A DNA stretch of 61,397 nucleotides from Thermoguttaceae bacterium. Lineage in GTDB: Bacteria > Planctomycetota > Planctomycetia > Pirellulales > Thermoguttaceae. A model generated the notes under the pieces. That model was not told where the DNA came from, did no database searches, and worked only from the letters and a program-made list of their open reading frames with translations. Position numbers and translations under genes: made by a program. This document shows, piece by piece, positions 1-11,300 of this stretch (its first letter is position 1; the number at the start of each line of letters is the position of its first letter). Where the stretch lies: positions 1-61,397 of the forward strand of contig JAFSMW010000169.1 in assembly GCA_017447745.1 (NCBI GenBank). The letters are read 5' to 3'.

Positions 1-39
1 ATAAATCTGGGGGCTACGATTTTTGAATTGTTTTTATTT

Positions 40-59
40 CCCACGTCTAAAGACGTGGG
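40..59. repeat. Perfect short hairpin
   Basis: A 9-bp perfect inverted repeat (CCCACGTCT / AGACGTGGG) with a two-base loop lies ahead of proS. It has no T-run on either side that would make it a normal intrinsic terminator. Hairpins of this shape occur at ends of IS200/IS605-type elements and as dispersed repeats, but nothing else here identifies such an element. The rest of 1-169 shows no gene; the gene to the left is outside the window. Confidence 0.4.
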
Positions 60-169
60 GATAAGAACAGAGTAATCAGAAGGTTTCGAAAAGGTTTCAA
101 GACATATTCCCTTTCCATGCCCCCCAATTTTGAACGCACCCGCACTCCGACATTGTCCCCTCCTCTTAC

Positions 170-197
170 TTGACTTTTCTTATAAATATAGTAAACT
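170..197 (+). promoter_or_regulatory. Predicted sigma70-type promoter of proS
   Basis: TTGACT at 170-175, 16-base spacer, TAAACT at 192-197. The spacing matches other predicted promoters in this window. Transcription would start near 204, which leaves about 68 bases of leader before the preferred proS start at 272 and argues against the upstream in-frame start at 212. Confidence 0.5.
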
Positions 198-271
198 CTG
201 GGATATAAAATATGAAAGGCGTTGCCCGTGTGGTTCGCCTATATCACTTCACTTTAACCCCCTTAAACCCC

Positions 272-1786
272 ATGGCTCTTAAAAACACTCGTAAAACGAA
301 TTATCCGGAATGGTATCAAAACGTAATTCAGGCTTCCGATATGGCGGAAATTTCCGCGTCGCCGGGCTGTATGGTTATCAAGCCGTGGGGATACGGAATC
401 TGGGAACGCATTCAGCGGCTTCTCGACGACCGGTTCAAGGCGACAGGGCACGAAAACTGCTATTTCCCCCTGTTTATCCCGCTGAGCTTCTTCCAGAAAG
501 AGGCGGATCACGTCGAAGGGTTTGCCAAGGAAATGGCGGTTGTAACGCACAGCCGACTAACTCAGCAGGACGGCAAGCTCGTTCCCGCCAGCCCGCTGGA
601 AGAACCGCTGGTCGTTCGTCCGACATCCGAAACGATTATTGCTGACGCGTTCTCCAAGTGGATTGAATCCTATCGCGATCTGCCGGTTCTGGTCAACCAA
701 TGGGCAAACGTCGTTCGATGGGAAATGCGTCCTCGAATCTTCCTCCGCACGCGAGAATTTCTGTGGCAGGAAGGTCACACCGCTCACGCCAGTTACGAAG
801 AGGCGGAAGAAGAAACGAAGAAGATGCTCGGCGTCTACGCGGAATTCGTCGAAAACTGCATGGCGATGCCGGTCTTGCAGGGACGCAAGCCGGAACACGA
901 GAAGTTCCCCGGCGCTATCGATACGTACTGCATCGAAGCCATGATGCAAGACGGCCGCGCCCTCCAGGCGGGTACGTCACACTTCCTCGGGCAGAACTTC
1001 GCCAAGTCGGCGGACATCAAATTCCAGTCGGCGGAAGGCAAATTGGAATACGCTTACACGACGTCGTGGGGCGTTTCCACTCGTCTTATCGGCGGCTTGA
1101 TTATGACTCACGCCGACGACGAAGGCATGGTCGTTCCCCCGGCTCTGGCTCCGTATCAGATTGTTATTGTTCCGATTATCAAAAACAAGGACAAGAAGGG
1201 CGAGATTCTCGAATATGCTCAGAAGATTTACGACCTGCTCAAAGACAAGACGTTTATGGGCGAACGCGTTCGCGTCCGGCTGGACGACCGCGCCAAGGAA
1301 TCCGTCGACAAGAACTGGGAATGGATTCGCAAAGGCGCGCCGATTATCTGCGAAGTCGGTCCACGAGACATCGAAAAACAGGGCGCAATGATCAAAACCC
1401 GAATCTATTTCGGAACGCCGGAAGGAAAGCAGATCGTTTCCATCGACGATTTCGCCGCCAATATCGAAGAACGTCTGGCGGGCATTCAAAAGGCGATGTT
1501 CGACAAAGCCAACAATCAGCTTCACACCCATATTCGCACCGACATCACAACGCCGGAACAGCTGGAAGAATACTTCACCGCTCAAAACGCGTGGCTGGAA
1601 GACAACGCGAATCCGGTCTGCTTCGTTCGAGGCAAATGGTCTGGCGACCCGGCTACGGAAGAAAAGATGAAGTCCATGAGAATTACGATTCGCTGCATTC
1701 CGTTTGATCAGAGCGGAACGGAAGGCGTCTGCCTGCTGTCCGGCAAACCCGCGACCATGGACGTTATCTACGCGAGATCATATTGA
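272..1786 (+). CDS. proS: Prolyl-tRNA synthetase, archaeal/eukaryotic-like type
   Basis: Cytoplasmic class II aminoacyl-tRNA synthetase that charges tRNA-Pro with proline. The 504-aa product has the compact layout of the archaeal/eukaryotic-like ProRS: class II motif 1 region near the N terminus (WGYGIWERIQ), motif 2 with RPTSE and the FLRTREFLWQEGHTAH block, then an HGTP anticodon-binding domain and a C-terminal extension ending in the family-typical Tyr (YARSY). There is no INS editing insertion of the E. coli type. An in-frame ATG at 212 would add 20 residues unlike the family, so the start is placed at 272. No clear Shine-Dalgarno precedes it. It is monocistronic and convergent with the lipoprotein gene that follows. 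Confidence 0.95.
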   Translation: MALKNTRKTNYPEWYQNVIQASDMAEISASPGCMVIKPWGYGIWERIQRLLDDRFKATGHENCYFPLFIPLSFFQKEADHVEGFAKEMAVVTHSRLTQQDGKLVPASPLEEPLVVRPTSETIIADAFSKWIESYRDLPVLVNQWANVVRWEMRPRIFLRTREFLWQEGHTAHASYEEAEEETKKMLGVYAEFVENCMAMPVLQGRKPEHEKFPGAIDTYCIEAMMQDGRALQAGTSHFLGQNFAKSADIKFQSAEGKLEYAYTTSWGVSTRLIGGLIMTHADDEGMVVPPALAPYQIVIVPIIKNKDKKGEILEYAQKIYDLLKDKTFMGERVRVRLDDRAKESVDKNWEWIRKGAPIICEVGPRDIEKQGAMIKTRIYFGTPEGKQIVSIDDFAANIEERLAGIQKAMFDKANNQLHTHIRTDITTPEQLEEYFTAQNAWLEDNANPVCFVRGKWSGDPATEEKMKSMRITIRCIPFDQSGTEGVCLLSGKPATMDVIYARSY

Positions 1787-1798
1787 TTTAAATGGATT

Positions 1799-1912
1799 GA
1801 AAGGCGGTAACGAAGTGAGCGAAGCGAACGAAGTTACGCTTCTATAAATCCCGTTACCGCCTTTCAAGGAAGCGTAAGTACGCTCCCGTTGGTCGCTCCG
1901 TTACCGCCTTTC
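1799..1912. repeat. Inverted and direct copies of a 14-bp repeat between convergent genes
   Basis: GAAAGGCGGTAACG (1799-1812) is repeated inverted as CGTTACCGCCTTTC at 1852-1865 and again at 1899-1912. The first pair could form a long hairpin after proS and may act as a two-way terminator. The last copy supplies the final Glu-Arg-Arg codons and the stop of the minus-strand lipoprotein gene. Bases 1891-1910 are identical to 24679-24698 inside fliP, so this is a dispersed repeat and not only a local terminator. Confidence 0.6.
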
Positions 1913-2902
1913 ATCTTCTGCCTCTTCCTCTTTCTCTTCCTCTTTGGATTCAATGTCGAGGACGATGGGTTCAATTCGTTCCGGGTCTTTGGCTTTTACG
2001 ATTGGTTCATTGACGCAGTCAGACTTCTTGACGCCGTTTTCGGGAAAGAGCGGGTCGCTTCGCAGCTTCACCAGACGCAGAATCATGATCTTTTGATAGT
2101 CGCCGCGAATGGTTGCGTCCGTAAAGAATTGAGACCCCAAAGACGCCGTCTGATCGGGCTGACAGGATAAAACAACCATCTCGCCGGGTTTGAGCTTGAC
2201 CTTCATCTGAAGAGCGTCAAACGTCTTTCGATTTCGTCCGAATTCCATCCTGACTGCGCCCTGTTCGTAAACATATTGCGGACGCTGCGGTCCATATTGA
2301 ATTTCCGGCAAGATGGTTAAATCGATAGCGTTGTCCGGACGCGGAGAAGAGTTAATTCTGAAAACGCACTGCGCCTGCTGAAACGACTCGCCGCCCAAGG
2401 AACCGTTCGTTTTCTGTAAAACGGTTAAATTATCGTAAACGTCAGACGCCAACGCTTCCGCTGGCTGACCCTCGTTCAATTCAACGTTTCGACACATAAC
2501 CTTTTCGTCTTTGGTGAATTGAATAGCGTCTTCCCACGAATCCACACTGAAATGCGACCCCGGGTTAACCAGTTTGAGCATATCGATCAAAGCAGACGTC
2601 TGCGACGACCCTAAAACGCCAAACTTGAATCCGTTAAGCCGCATTTGATGACGCGTCTGCTCTGGGAACGGCAATTCCGAAACGTTTTCCCAAAGTTCTT
2701 TTGCGGAATCGACATTGGTTACGCTTCGACGAATAAAGTATATTTCCACCCCAACAGAATCTGAAGACGGTTTTATTGGGGGAAGCATCGATACGGTGTC
2801 AACTTTTCCGTTATCCGGATTATGAAATAGCGTTAAGTTGCTGCAACCAGCAATCAGCGCGGCGAATATTGACAACATCAGGATTCTAAATATCCAATTC
2901 AT
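1901..2902 (-). CDS. Putative lipoprotein of unknown function
   Basis: The 333-aa product starts with a signal sequence (MNWIFRILMLSIFAALIAGC) whose LIAGC lipobox predicts lipidation at Cys20 and anchoring in a membrane. The rest is soluble with no membrane segment. The C terminus is a highly charged Glu/Lys tail (about residues 315-333). I recognise no family in the body; a stretch near residues 215-290 reads as alternating beta strands. It is monocistronic, and its stop codon lies in a dispersed repeat. The lipoprotein call rests on the signal and lipobox; function is unknown. Confidence 0.75.
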   Translation of the reverse strand: MNWIFRILMLSIFAALIAGCSNLTLFHNPDNGKVDTVSMLPPIKPSSDSVGVEIYFIRRSVTNVDSAKELWENVSELPFPEQTRHQMRLNGFKFGVLGSSQTSALIDMLKLVNPGSHFSVDSWEDAIQFTKDEKVMCRNVELNEGQPAEALASDVYDNLTVLQKTNGSLGGESFQQAQCVFRINSSPRPDNAIDLTILPEIQYGPQRPQYVYEQGAVRMEFGRNRKTFDALQMKVKLKPGEMVVLSCQPDQTASLGSQFFTDATIRGDYQKIMILRLVKLRSDPLFPENGVKKSDCVNEPIVKAKDPERIEPIVLDIESKEEEKEEEAEDERR

Positions 2903-3038
2903 TAACTGGTTATATACTTATTTATTAATATGTTGTCAAGAGAAAAAACGCATCCAGCCTTAATCCATCAGCATTTCATGATTTCATACCCCCAAATTTT
3001 GAGCGTCCTCCCTTTTTTCCAATATTCCCTCTCCCCCC

Positions 3039-3066
3039 TTGAATAAGATTTAAGAATGTGTAATAA
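3039..3066 (+). promoter_or_regulatory. Predicted promoter of the ankyrin gene
   Basis: TTGAAT at 3039-3044, 16-base spacer, TAATAA at 3061-3066, directly preceded by a run of C (CTCCCCCC). The C-run next to the -35 box recurs at other predicted promoters here. The upstream sequence CCCCCAAATTTTGAGCG (2989-3005) resembles 121-136 ahead of proS. Confidence 0.5.
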
Positions 3067-3118
3067 TGATACTGGGAAACGCGTATGATTCCCCATTCAT
3101 TTTTTAGCTATCAACATT

Positions 3119-3703
3119 ATGACAATAAATAATCTATTTGAAGTTGCAGAAAGCGGCAATTTGGAACAGGTTAAATCGCTCGTAGAACATGGCGAAAACG
3201 TCAACTTAAAAACCGATTTAGGCTGGACAGTCTTACATTCTGCCGCCAAAAGCGATAATCTGGAAACGGTGCAATGGCTGGTAGAACACGGCGCTAAAGT
3301 CAACGCAAAAGACTGGCTAAAAATGACCGTCTTGCATTATGCCGCCCAAAACGGTAATCGGGAAATGGTTCAATGGCTCATAGAGCATGGCGAAGACGTC
3401 AACGCCAAAGATATAAGTGGTTGTACAGTCTTGTTCTATGCTGCCGAGAGCGGCAATCTGGAACTGGTTAAATGGCTGGTGGAACAAGGGCTGGACGTCA
3501 ATGTAAAAGACAATGACGGCTGGACGGTCTTACATAATGCCGTCCAGAGCGGTAATCTGAAAGTGGTCAAATGGCTGGTAGAACATGGTTCAGACGTCAA
3601 CGCAAAAAATGACTATGAAAGGTCGGTTTTGGATTATGCCGACGATAATAAAGACTGGGAAATCTTTAATTGGCTCAAAGAGCACGGAGCTTCCTATTAT
3701 TAA
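3119..3703 (+). CDS. Ankyrin-repeat protein
   Basis: The 194-aa product consists almost wholly of about six ankyrin repeats of 33 residues, each with recognisable blocks of the form TVLHYAAQNGN, VQWLIEHG and VNAK. Ankyrin repeats bind other proteins; the partner here is unknown. There is no signal peptide or membrane segment, so it is probably cytoplasmic. The repeats are very alike in DNA as well (the unit beginning GGCTGGTAGAACA recurs), which suggests recent internal expansion. It appears monocistronic, with an HtrA-like protease gene downstream. Confidence 0.9.
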   Translation: MTINNLFEVAESGNLEQVKSLVEHGENVNLKTDLGWTVLHSAAKSDNLETVQWLVEHGAKVNAKDWLKMTVLHYAAQNGNREMVQWLIEHGEDVNAKDISGCTVLFYAAESGNLELVKWLVEQGLDVNVKDNDGWTVLHNAVQSGNLKVVKWLVEHGSDVNAKNDYERSVLDYADDNKDWEIFNWLKEHGASYY

Positions 3704-3756
3704 ACGCTTTCATAGGGGGTTGACGGACTGGGCAAAAGGCGTAAAATAAGATAAAA

Positions 3757-3785
3757 GGCAGTAGACAATAGGCAGTAGGCAGTAG
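3757..3785 (+). repeat. Heptamer tandem repeat (GGCAGTA family)
   Basis: Four degenerate units of GGCAGTA(G) lie between the ankyrin and protease genes. The 29-base block differs by one base from 25453-25481 before fliQ. Related inverted copies are at 29433-29456 and 16322-16353. It resembles the short tandemly repeated repetitive (STRR) heptamers known from cyanobacteria. Confidence 0.75.
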
Positions 3786-3834
3786 ATGTCAGCCCATGCG
3801 CCAGATTACTAATTTTATTTCCCCCCATATTAAC

Positions 3835-5349
3835 ATGAAAAGCAGCATTAAACAACCCGCCGCGTTTTCCGCAATCCAATTCCCGATTATTCTCTTATCT
3901 GTTCTTCTGTTGTCTGCCTTTCTGGCGTCTGCGTCTCAAGCTCAAATTTCCGGCTCTGATCTGAAACGTTTTCAGTACGAATTCTCCGCCCGCATTTATA
4001 AGCAGTACGCCGATGCGGTCGTATATGTTACTGGCGAGTTTTCAGATCCCAAGAAAAAGGAACTGAAAGAGTATTTTAAAATTCCCAACCAAAAACCAAA
4101 CGACTCTATCGGCACAGGATTTTTCATTACCGATACCGGATATATCATTACCAACGCCCATGGAGTTCATAAATCCGTGTCAGCGGTTGTTGAGCTTCGC
4201 AATTCTGAACGATACAACGCTCAAGTGGTCGGATTTATGCTGGAATCAGATTTGGCGTTGCTTAAAATCGACCCCAAAGAATCGGTTAAAGCCATTACGT
4301 TCAAAGAAGACTCAGAAATCGAAGTCGGAGAGCCAATTACGTCCATTGGTCATCCCCACGGATTAAAATACACTTGCACTCAGGGAATTATCAGCGCAGT
4401 TGGACGCCGCTCCCTTCTTTCTGATATTAACGTAACCGTTGACAATCTTATTCAAACAGACATGAGCATCAATCCCGGCTCCTCTGGCGGTCCGTGGTTT
4501 GACGTCGAGGGCAAGGTTGTCGCTCTGACTACGTCCCGTCGAGGCGGGTCAGACAACATCGCCTTTGGTCTTTCCGCTCAAAAGATTTTGAAAAAGCTGC
4601 CGGAACTGTTCGATTACCCTCACCGTAACGGGTTCGTCCGCGGGTTTGAATTCGCTCTTAAAGACGGCTGCGTTTTCGTGGATAAACTGGACGAAGCGTC
4701 TTCTGCCGCCAAAGCTGGACTGAAAAATGGCGACCAAATTCTGTCCGTCAACGACGTCCCAATTACCGGGATTATGTCTTACCTGAATCTGGAAGACAAG
4801 TTTCAACCGGAACAAAACGTTAAACTGACGGTTAAAAGCAAGGAACAGAATCCGGAGAACTCAGAACGAACGGTTTCCTTCACGCTGGAAAAATGGAACG
4901 CTCCAGACGTCAACGACGCCATGTGGTCTAAAGTCGGATTGAAAGTTCGACAGCTTACCGAGGACGAATTCAAAAACTGCGAGCTGAAATCGTCTTACGC
5001 CTACGTTATTACAGAAATCAATAATGAACGATTCGATAAACTCAAATGCAAGGTTTTCCCCGGCGACATCATTGGCAAAATTGCAGGCGTGCGTCCTGAA
5101 AACCTGTCGGAACTCAATCGTCTTTTGGCTCGACTTAAGTCTGGAGACAGAATCAACATTACAATTCTTCGCGCTATCAACGCCGAAGATAAAACGTCCT
5201 TAACTCTTCCTGTCGCCAGTCAGGCGTCCTCTGAATCCAGCGACGGCAGTCAGCCGGATTCAGACAACAAATCAAATAGCGCTAACGCCTCCAAACCAAA
5301 GTCAATTACCAAAACCCGGATTGATATTACCGATTTCAAAGTCGAATAA
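3835..5349 (+). CDS. Secreted HtrA/DegP-like serine protease with PDZ domains
   Basis: Envelope trypsin-fold serine protease, probably for protein quality control. Numbered from the start at 3835 (504 aa): signal peptide about 1-37 ending near ASASQA; protease domain with His109 (TNAHG), Asp139 (ESDLAL) and Ser217 (NPGSSGGP), so the full triad is present; a PDZ domain about 255-350 (AAKAGLKNGDQILSVND); a second, weaker PDZ-like region about 365-455; and a Ser/Asn-rich tail. An upstream in-frame ATG at 3796 would put 13 residues before the signal peptide and is less likely. The gene converges on the giant-protein gene with only 15 bases between stops. Confidence 0.88.
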   Translation: MKSSIKQPAAFSAIQFPIILLSVLLLSAFLASASQAQISGSDLKRFQYEFSARIYKQYADAVVYVTGEFSDPKKKELKEYFKIPNQKPNDSIGTGFFITDTGYIITNAHGVHKSVSAVVELRNSERYNAQVVGFMLESDLALLKIDPKESVKAITFKEDSEIEVGEPITSIGHPHGLKYTCTQGIISAVGRRSLLSDINVTVDNLIQTDMSINPGSSGGPWFDVEGKVVALTTSRRGGSDNIAFGLSAQKILKKLPELFDYPHRNGFVRGFEFALKDGCVFVDKLDEASSAAKAGLKNGDQILSVNDVPITGIMSYLNLEDKFQPEQNVKLTVKSKEQNPENSERTVSFTLEKWNAPDVNDAMWSKVGLKVRQLTEDEFKNCELKSSYAYVITEINNERFDKLKCKVFPGDIIGKIAGVRPENLSELNRLLARLKSGDRINITILRAINAEDKTSLTLPVASQASSESSDGSQPDSDNKSNSANASKPKSITKTRIDITDFKVE

Positions 5350-5364
5350 CAGACAGACGCTGTG

Positions 5365-8300
5365 CTATCGTACGCTTAACGGAATAATTTTTCGTTTTGA
5401 ACGTTGACGCATTTTACTTACAGCGTCAAAGACGGCAACAATAAACAACAGTATCGAAACTACTGAAAGATTAAAACAAATCAGCCAAATAACGCTTAGG
5501 CAGCCAAGGACAAACGACGGTCGCCATATAATAAACGGTTCCGGCGGGAAAAACGCCAGCCAAATTATTACAGGAATTAACAGCATCGACAATATTTGCC
5601 AAATCGATACGCTCGGGGCGGCGGCGGTTTGCTGAAGAGAATAACTCAGTACAAACGACGTTCCCGGCGCGCTCGTTCCAACAAGCGAACCTGTGGATGG
5701 AAACGATTGCGAGTTAAGTATTGACAGCTGTGATTTCCGAACTTCTGAATTATTATATTCCGAATTCCGAATTTCAGCTTTCGCATTGTCAAGCGCTTCG
5801 CGAAGACGAAGAACGTTTTGCATTGCCAGATAAATGGTTCCTGTTTCCGTTGAAGTCGGATTCGGTTTTTGGATTTTTTTAGGCGTGGGAATCAAAACGT
5901 TGGAATTTAATCTTGCTTGGATTTTTTCTCCACGATTCTCATATTGCATAAGTTGATATTCAATTACATCCAACTTGCTGGAAAACCTGTCAATCGACAC
6001 AGGAGAAACGTTTCCCGTCGTTTTCAGGAACTGGAACTGGCTGTTTAATTCGTCTATGAGCCAAATCTGTTTATTAATAAAAGATGTCGTTCTTACAGCC
6101 GTCGGCTCTGGATGGTTGAAATTTTTCCATGGTAAAACCATCCATAAAATTTCAGGCTGTTGAGCGTTTTCTATCGTCGGCGGTGCAAAAGCCATCGGAT
6201 CTGTGTACATGGTTCTACTCAAAGCGGACGTATAAACAATTCGGACGTCAACCGGATCGTTATCCGCAAATACCGGCGCGAGAATCTGATCGGCGTTCTT
6301 TTCAATCCAACGAACAGATCTCTGTTCCGACTGAACGTTCAAAACCTTGCTTCCTTTCGGCAGCTGGATGAGGACAGAATCGGTTCCCGATACGGCGCAG
6401 GCGAATTCCGCCGTTGCGCAATATTCATTCTCGTTAATTGGACTGACAAACATTTTTAACCCAAAAACCCTGATTTGCGCCTGTTGAGAGCTGCCAGTTG
6501 GAAGCTGCAAGACGTTAGCTGCCGTCTGCGGACTGCCAGAATAAACAACAGACCACAATGCCAAGCCTCGTTTTTCCAGTTTCCAGTTTCCTGACATTGG
6601 CTCCTTCAACGGGATAGTCAACTCGAAATCGGTATCCGACGTATATGGCGACAGCGGTCGCAAATAATAACGCTGCTGAGTAATCGACAGCTTGTCAAGC
6701 TGGCAGTTGAGCGTTGTTTTGGACGAAACCGGGGCGCCACAATTTTCGGGAACGTCAAGGAGAAATTCGTCCAGAATTCCATCTTTAACTTTAATGCGTC
6801 CTTTAACGACAATCGATGACGGATTGTCCTGAGCCAACTTTATCGCAGCGTCAATTTCAGCGGAAACGTTGTTCTTACGAACCTCCAAAGAAAGAGCGCA
6901 TGGCTTTTTACTTGAATCGTTGATCGTAGTCTGCCAGGTTTCCAGCAGTCGCTGATTTCGACCGGAAAATGGGATATCAACCGGCAGCTCCGCCTGCGTC
7001 CAGACGGCGGTCTGAGAAGAAGGTCTGTCGAAAAACGTTTGAATTATGCTGTCGTCCGTTCTTCCGATTGCCAATTTGTACTGAGTAACGTTAAGCGTTT
7101 TAATTTCCGGAAAACCAAATCCGACTCTCCGCGGCGAGTCTGAATTCACGTTTTCAATAATTGGTCGAAACTCCCCGGTTACCGTCAGTTGACATTCACC
7201 CTCGACAGGCGTTCCCCAATACAGTCTGAGTTCATTTCCATCAATACTGGTTGAAACCGAAGAAGAACGTTGAGAATCGTTATTCGATTTTTCAATTATC
7301 GCGGAAATAATCGACAGTCGGTTTTCCGGCTTGCACATAGACTCCGGCAGAATAGCGGTATATCCGCTGCACTCGCCGCGGGAAATATTGATAGTCCATT
7401 TAATTTGCCACAACATTCGCTCCCAATCAACCAAAACAAACGCTTCCGCCTTCCCTTCAGAAGAAGCTTTCGTACGCTGTACGTTCATTACAACGCTGTC
7501 AACAACGCCGGAAGAATCCGTTTTTCTTCTGGAAAGGTTCAAATCGTACGCTACAGTAGGAAGCGCGTTGGAAATTGTCTGCTGCGAACCGGCAGTTGGC
7601 TGAGCGCCGGGTTTCGGCGTATTTTTTAAATCTGAATTTCGAATTACGGAATCCGTTTTTTTGTCGTTTTCAGCGTCTATAACAGGAGAGTTTTGTTTTT
7701 GGAATCCTCTCCACAATTCCACAAACGACTGCGCCGACATGGGCTTAAGCGATTCAGACGCACATTCATATTGCAGTCTGGAATCAAACGTAAACGCCAG
7801 CGCTCGCTGACCGGAACGGCTCGAATCAACAGACGTGGTCGGGAATTGCAAACGTCCAACGCCAAGAGCGTCTTTCCAAATAAAATGCAATTCAAAAGAC
7901 GTCCGAGTCGTTAAAGGATTGTCAAACTCCACCGTAATTGCGCCTGGCGACAGATCCGATTTCGTTACGCGGAATGACGAATTGTTCAATTCCGAATTCC
8001 ACATTCCCATTTCCTCGTTAGACAAGGCGAGACGTTCGTCAGCGCTGATTTCCAGCGACGAAACCGCGCCCGAAACGGGCGTTACATTGTATTTGACTTT
8101 TACATCGACGCTTTCTGGCGTTACATTCCACCACGTTATTGTATCAACGTCGAACACAGGGCCGTCGGAAAGAAATCCGCCTGCATTCCAGCGAACAGAC
8201 AGCTGTTTTGATGCGCCAAGTTGAATTCGCTTGAGCTTCAACCCGGGCTGAAGCGGGATTGAAGGATCTGGCAATTCCATATTGGGCGTCAGCTCTGTAA

Positions 8301-11300
8301 TGCCGCTATACGCGTCCGGGAATTCCAGACCCGTTATATTTTCCGGAACCAACAATTCCAGAGTCGAATTGGCGCATTCCAATACAGAAAACGATATCAG
8401 GTTTTTATTGTCAACAGTAACAATTGTCGGACGAAATTCAACTTCAATGAGATAGCGGCCCGGTTGAGCAAGTCGAATGTTCCATAATTCATTTTGGGGA
8501 TTTAATTGAATAAACGCCTGATTGTCAAGTTTATTCCAACTCCAATACAACGTTTCCGATTTTGTATTTTCAGACGTCTCCTCGTCTGGCTTCGAATTTG
8601 GAGATTTGAGAATCTGCCCTCGACTGACAGAGATGTTTGACGTTGTTGTAATCATTTCCGGAAGCTGAGTCGGCAGATCCAAAACGACATTGGGCGCCAA
8701 CGTTTCAATTTCCATGACGCATTTCCATAAACCGGAATCTGTTCGTCGCGGCTTCTGAAACAGTTTCCCGTTATACTGAGTTCGGTATACAATCCAGGAA
8801 CGATTTGGAGAAATCTTTTCGTTTGGCTGCGTTAAATCGAGCAATTCCTGCGGAACATAATATCCGTTCTTCGGATTCGGACGATTCTCCTTGTCGACTG
8901 GTATAAAAACGTCGAACTCTTTGCGTTCATCCGCGCCTTGCTCGTTATACCCCTCTGAAGGTGGCGGCAAAACGGGAGCCTGTCCAGCAAGGGGCGGACA
9001 TAATATCAATAAAACAACAAGGGAAAAAATTCGCAAAGCTGAAGACGCCGTTCGAGAGTTTAAAATGATTGTCGACGCACTCTTGCCGGCAGAGGTTGAC
9101 TCTTCGTATCCTTTTGTCTTTTCACGCTTGAACGGTACTGCCAAAACAAGCAGACATATAATCGTTCCCAAAAACGCGCCGGAAAAAGGCAACGATAATA
9201 ACCACGGAAGCGTCTGACACAAAATACAGCAAACGCCGCAAAAAACGAAAATCCAGCGACGAAAACCCCACGAAGATTTGCTGGGAGTCTCGCTGCTTTG
9301 ATTTTTATTTTCGACAGCGTCGTTGACTTGACGAGAGGACGATTCCGAGTTGTCCCGAATCTGCGAATTTCCGTTTCCATTGGTTGACTGTCTCAACACG
9401 CTGGCGGAATCTGACGAATCTCGAGGCGCAGCTTTTTTCTCGATGCGTTTGAAATATAACGTTAATATCGTGGACACGGTTATTATAAAAAAGAGCCATC
9501 GAATACATTCGCTTACTTCGCTTCTGATTATCCAAATATTGTGAGGCGCGTCATGACCGTCAAAATGACAGCAGTTCCAGGTTGAAAAACCGGAAGGCGT
9601 ATATGTAACAGAATTGGAATCTGCCTTTACAGAGGGCGAATTATTGTTCACGAATTCTGATCCGTTGTTTCCCGACTCCTTCTTTCCCGTCTCTTGACCC
9701 TGATTATCAGGATCGTCGTCCCAAATTTGCGAAACAATTCCTAAAATATTCTCCGAATCATGTCGAAGCAACGGGCCGAAAAATCGTTCCAGCCACCCGT
9801 CAACAGTTGAATCGTACGATAAAAACGAATTCATTCGGCGATACGACGTCGGATAATACAAATTCCAGCTGGACTGAATCGTTGGAATGTTGAGAATCGG
9901 CTTTTGCGGTTCAAAAGAGCTGTAGTTATTGAGCTGTTGATCAAAGCTTGCCCATTGAACGGTCAAGACAAACACTTTCTTTTTGGGCGGCAAGAGAATA
10001 ATATAGCTGTTCTCGGATTCTCGAATAACCGAGTCGCCGCCGACGGATTCGTTATCAATGCGAACGCCCGTTAAAAACGTTTTATAATCGCGGTACGCCG
10101 GACCCGACGGCAATGTTATCTTTAATTGGGTGTTTGACGTATTGGACGAACAGATCAAATTTTGAGGCGGAAAACGGTTTTCAATCGTCCATTGAGCAGA
10201 CGTCAAAATATTGCCGCTGGTAAAATGACGTTCTTCGACAATCTGATTCCACGCCCAAATTGAGACGTCTGTTTTTGGAACCTTGCTTAAGGACAGCTCT
10301 ATTCGAGGCGACGAAGCTGAATCCGTCGATAACGATTGAGACAAACGGGAAGCAGACATCGCGTCCGCTGCAGACGAAGCGTCGTTCCCGGCTCCGGAGT
10401 CCTGATTCTCAAGCGTTATTTGCTCAGCTCCGTTTGCCTGATCCTTCAGTTCATATTCGTACGTTCCGATCGTAAAATCGGCATTGTTGTCAGTATCACT
10501 TGTAATATATTTCATTCCATACGTATGAATATCAAACAACTGCGGCGTTCTGGAAAAAACGCTCACAGAAGACGTCAGACGGGAGCAGTCGTTTGACTTT
10601 AACGCCTCAAACGCCCGTTTTTGATTCCAGTCAAATTTTCTGGTTATAACGACAGTAAACGGGCTGGATACGTTTCTCGGGATCTCGATAGCAAAGACAT
10701 TGCCTTTGATCGGTTCAACTTTGATTTTATACTGATTATTAGACCAGGACAACAATCCTTGCCAAGCGATTGAAGCTTCTGATGAATTGCCGTACGAAAA
10801 CCGGAATTGATTCACATGAGAACGCTCTCCGGAAAACGCCAGCTCGATTCTTTCTTCCATACAATTTTGATCTGCCCAGACAGTCGTCTTGGCATTGACA
10901 GTATAATTGCTCTGAATTGGCTCCAGGGACGCCAGACAATTCCCCCACATCTTCAAATCAATGCAGAATTCGTAGGCGTCAATGCGCCCTGTTCCCGATT
11001 CTGTTGCCGGCGACGTATGAGGCGAACACTCAATCCCGATTGGCAATTCCGGGGCGATGTCAGACGCCCAGATTTCCTGTTCCGGAGAATACAAAACGCG
11101 TTCTCCAACTAAAAAACGCTGGTTAATCGCTACGTTGACAAACAGCGTTTGCGTGTGAGATTCAAAACGGTCAAAGACGATCGGCGCCAATCGATACAGC
11201 TCTATAGGCTTGCTCCAGTCCGCAATTGCATGAGAGCGTATTTTAAGAGTAAGACTCTGTCCTGGACACAGACTCTTGCGAAGGTAAACCGTTAACGTCC

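Noticed and set aside
40-59. IS200/IS605 element end
   Set aside because: Only one hairpin is present, with no tnpA, tnpB or second end in the window.
212-271. Upstream start of proS
   Set aside because: The extra 20 residues do not resemble ProRS and begin only eight or so bases after the predicted transcription start.
700-1707. A 335-codon plus-strand open frame inside proS
   Set aside because: It is in another frame of a clear prolyl-tRNA synthetase and has the Arg/Ser-rich composition of an out-of-frame reading.
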